Assembly (NCBI GenBank): GCA_030594725.1
Contig: JAUVEQ010000125.1
Span: forward strand, 1 to 7,872
Direction: 5' to 3'
Source of the DNA: Methanobacteriota archaeon
GTDB taxonomy: Archaea > Thermoplasmatota > DTKX01 > GCA-020343715
Length of the DNA: 7,872 nt
Shown: one piece after another, positions 6,528 to 7,872 of the stretch
How positions within the stretch are numbered: the first letter of the stretch is position 1
How the letters are laid out: the number at the start of each line of letters is the position of its first letter
The notes under the pieces: generated by a model
The model's database searches: none
Seen by the model: the letters and a program-made list of their open reading frames with translations, nothing else
What the model was told of the DNA's origin: nothing
Position numbers and translations under genes: made by a program

Positions 6528-6827
6528 GCGATCCAGCTGAGCGAGGTCGTTCTGTCGGTCGCAATCGAATTGGTAGTGGTAGATGCCGGTAGAAGAGAGA
6601 AGGGGTGCGGCGCGGCAGGCACAGAGTCCTGATGCCCGGCCATGCGTGATGTTAAAGTTTGGGCCCATCTTGGTGATGGAGCTGTATGCGATGGTCCTAT
6701 GGGCAACCGCGCACGCGATACAGGCTTGTGCATTGTACCCTTTAATAGCTTGTCATTTAGTTATCATCGTGGTTTCTTATCCGGGACGAAAAACGGGCCA
6801 GGGGTTCGAGAATCACACAATATCCAT

Positions 6828-6850
6828 GCATCTGTCCGGTGTTCAGATGC
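6828..6850. repeat. operator-like inverted repeat abutting the PAC2-gene promoter
   Basis: GCATCTG (6828-6834) and CAGATGC (6844-6850) are exact reverse complements separated by nine bases. The arm centres are 16 bases apart, which would put them on adjacent helical turns, roughly one and a half turns apart. The dyad ends about five bases before the TATA element, covering or touching the position of the BRE. That is a typical place for an archaeal activator or repressor, but no binding protein can be named. Confidence 0.5.
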
Positions 6851-6855
6851 GAAAC

Positions 6856-6862
6856 CTTATAG
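6856..6862 (+). promoter_or_regulatory. TATA element of the PAC2-family gene
   Basis: CTTATAG, preceded by the purine-rich GAAAC expected of a BRE, lies about 42 bases before the ATG at 6901. It predicts a start near 6885 and a leader of about 16 bases. That leader contains GGATGGGAG, whose GGAG ends four bases before the ATG as a modest ribosome binding site. Confidence 0.5.
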
Positions 6863-6900
6863 TCCCAACAGACCCTTCGCCGGCATAGGATGGGAGCGAC

Positions 6901-7686
6901 ATGGACGACGACATCAAGATCCACATGTACGAGGATATCGACCTAAGCAACTCGATGCTAATTGACGGTTTCCCGACCGTGGGCCTGGTCAGCACGATAG
7001 TGTCCTCCTTCATCATCGACTCCCTCAAGCTTCGACGGGTGGGGTCCATCATCTCCCGCCACTTCCCGGCAGCGGCCATAATCCAGAACGGCATACCCTC
7101 ACCGCCCCTGCGCATATATGCTGGGCCCAAGCTCTGCGGGCCGGAGAACGAGTGCGAGCAGGTCGTGGTCCTTACCTCGGAGGTCCGGATACCGGACGAG
7201 ATCCAGCTACCGCTGGCACAGAAGATCCTGGACTGGTCCAAGGACAATAACGTCAAGATGCTCCTGTCCGTGGAGGGAACCCCGATCACCGAGGCTCCAG
7301 ACCCCGAGGAACAGTTGGGGATATACGGAGCCGGGTCCACCGATCGCGCCAGGAAAATGGTGACCGACTTCAACCTGACCCCGATGGACATGGGTATCAT
7401 AACCGGGGTGCCCGGCCACCTGCTATACCTTGGTGACATGGAGCAGCGGGACGTCCTGTGCTTGCTCGCTCCCGCCCACGCCCAGTTCCCGGATGCCAGG
7501 GCCGCCGCGAAGATGATCGAGGTGATCGACGAGATGCTGTCCATGGTCGAGATCGACACCGCCCCGCTCCTGGAACAGGCCACACAGCTGGAGAAGGATA
7601 TCCAAGAGTCCCTGGAGCTGCTGAAGAGGGGATTGCAGCACGGTCAGGAGGAGAAGCCCGCCCCGCCTGGACCGATGTACCGTTGA
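6901..7686 (+). CDS. PAC2-family protein (archaeal proteasome assembly chaperone / activator-like, PbaA/PbaB type)
   Basis: The 261-residue product matches the PAC2 (formerly DUF75) family: SMLIDGFPTVGLVSTIVSSF (18-37) near the start, a central YAGPKLCG...VVVLTSEVRIP segment (73-98), and GIITGVPGHLLYLG (165-178) followed by LLAPAHAQFPDARAAAKMIEVID (198-220). Archaeal relatives PbaA and PbaB are homologues of eukaryotic 20S proteasome assembly chaperones, and some also bind the mature 20S core. Residues about 205-246 are likely helical or coiled coil (LLEQATQLEKDIQESLELLKRG, 223-244). A Pro-rich linker (EKPAPPGP) then leads to the last three residues Met-Tyr-Arg, which fit the HbYX proteasome-docking motif. 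The ATG has a modest GGAG site. The gene has its own TATA element preceded by an inverted repeat, and is not in an operon with ftsZ. No proteasome subunit gene is in view. The family call is firm; the role is inferred from homologues. Confidence 0.85.
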   Translation: MDDDIKIHMYEDIDLSNSMLIDGFPTVGLVSTIVSSFIIDSLKLRRVGSIISRHFPAAAIIQNGIPSPPLRIYAGPKLCGPENECEQVVVLTSEVRIPDEIQLPLAQKILDWSKDNNVKMLLSVEGTPITEAPDPEEQLGIYGAGSTDRARKMVTDFNLTPMDMGIITGVPGHLLYLGDMEQRDVLCLLAPAHAQFPDARAAAKMIEVIDEMLSMVEIDTAPLLEQATQLEKDIQESLELLKRGLQHGQEEKPAPPGPMYR

Positions 7687-7699
7687 TCACACAGCTCGG

Positions 7700-7736
7700 T
7701 CTGGAGTCCTAGTGTCAGGACCGGTGGACCTCCAGA
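7700..7736. other. nested inverted repeat in the convergent gene ends
   Basis: TCTGGAG (7700-7706) and CTCCAGA (7730-7736) are exact reverse complements. Directly inside, TCCT (7707-7710) pairs with AGGA (7717-7720) around a six-base loop, leaving nine unpaired bases on the right. The structure straddles the 28-base gap between the PAC2-family gene and the convergent small gene and covers the latter's stop codon. It may act as a two-way 3'-end hairpin. No T-run is present on either strand. Confidence 0.35.
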
Positions 7737-7870
7737 AGGGGTCCCAACGAATCCCACATCGCCCAGCGGGCGAAGGTCTCCCCTTCGACCCCCGAGCCCT
7801 TGGCGGCCCGCTCCAGGCGCTCCGCCTCGTCATCATCCAACCCGATGGCGACCCGGGAGGTCCGCTCCAT
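7715..7870 (-). CDS. small ribbon-helix-helix (CopG-like) protein
   Basis: The 51-residue product has the form of a ribbon-helix-helix DNA-binding protein. A short beta-strand (TSRVAIGL, residues 4-11) is followed by helix 1 (DDDEAERLERAAKGSG, 12-27) and helix 2 (ETFARWAMWDSLGPLLEV, 31-48). RHH proteins dimerise through the strand, whose alternating residues read DNA bases, and often act as repressors or antitoxins. Here S5, V7 and I9 or R6, A8 and G10 would alternate on the ribbon. The ATG lies two bases from the window edge, so the promoter, the ribosome binding site and any further upstream start cannot be seen, and neither can a possible toxin partner. It is convergent with the PAC2-family gene across 28 bases. 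The frame is too short for many gene callers. Confidence 0.65.
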   Translation of the reverse strand: MERTSRVAIGLDDDEAERLERAAKGSGVEGETFARWAMWDSLGPLLEVHRS

Positions 7871-7872
7871 AT

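Larger units (their letters stand above)
6528..6900 (+). other. 373-base gap between ftsZ and the PAC2-family gene, no convincing gene
   Basis: No reading frame here has convincing protein character. A frame open from an ATG at 6583 to a TAG at 6886-6888 includes a hydrophobic run from Met 6676 (MELYAMVLWATAHAIQACAL). However, it has no SD, uses codons such as TTA, CGA, AAA and GTT that neighbours avoid, and overlaps the promoter of the next gene. The part from about 6730 to 6800 is AT-richer than its surroundings, as expected for non-coding DNA. No tRNA fold is visible. The right end holds an inverted repeat and a TATA element, listed separately. Confidence 0.5.

Noticed and set aside
5357..6592. 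411-codon plus-strand frame overlapping ftsZ
   Set aside because: It is the alternate frame of ftsZ, with low-complexity Arg/Gly/His/Gln composition. The FtsZ frame has all family motifs.
6640..6720. TGATG-like and CTGA-like words suggesting a C/D box guide RNA
   Set aside because: The boxes deviate from RTGATGA/CTGA and no C-D'-C'-D order with proper spacing and terminal stem is found.
6797..6815. GGGGTTCGAGAATC resembling a tRNA T-arm
   Set aside because: The flanking bases do not pair as a T stem, and no acceptor, anticodon or D arm can be placed around it.
6583..6888. 101-codon plus-strand frame with a hydrophobic segment, possibly a small membrane protein from Met 6676
   Set aside because: No ribosome binding site, codon choice unlike neighbours, overlap with the dyad and TATA element of the next gene, and no recognisable domain.

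Overview
The window looks like a GC-rich archaeal chromosome segment. Three things point there. It carries an archaeal-type ftsZ and a PAC2-family proteasome-assembly-chaperone-like gene. It has large secreted or anchored Ig-like and beta-helix surface proteins. Its promoters look archaeal: AT-rich TATA elements sit about 25 bases before the expected transcript start, with either no leader or a short leader carrying GGAGG. The combination resembles the Thermoplasmata / Methanomassiliicoccales-like branch of the Euryarchaeota, but that placement is inference. Nothing in the window looks like an insertion sequence, a CRISPR array, an rRNA or a tRNA.

Layout. At the left edge is the 5' end of a metallo-beta-lactamase-fold hydrolase gene on the minus strand. 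Divergent from it, a plus-strand gene (288-2186) encodes an anchored surface protein with three SbsA/Big_5-type Ig repeats, a fourth Ig-like domain, one membrane helix and a cytoplasmic tail ending in a four-cysteine zinc ribbon. An ArsR-type winged-helix regulator (2268-2645, minus) follows, convergent to it. Across a 166-base region with a TATA element on each strand lies a second large surface protein (2812-5208, plus): a beta-helix, several Ig-like domains and a C-terminal membrane anchor.

Next comes ftsZ (about 5385-6527, plus), the division GTPase. Its leader has two TATA-like elements 20 bases apart and a 34-codon upstream reading frame whose stop overlaps the likely TTG start of ftsZ. 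A 373-base gap without a convincing gene follows, ending in an operator-like dyad directly before the promoter of the PAC2-family gene (6901-7686, plus). That protein ends in Met-Tyr-Arg, a possible HbYX proteasome-docking tail. A small ribbon-helix-helix protein gene (7715-7870, minus) closes the window, convergent with the PAC2 gene.

How they work together. This is not one operon: nearly every gene has its own promoter. The two surface proteins share an architecture (signal peptide, repeated Ig-like domains, single membrane helix) and probably both belong to the cell envelope. The ArsR-type gene sits between them and is placed to control the second one. FtsZ and the PAC2-family protein are housekeeping functions (division, proteasome assembly or activation). 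The most interesting signals are the ftsZ leader, the surface protein with a cytoplasmic zinc ribbon, and the possible proteasome-docking tail.
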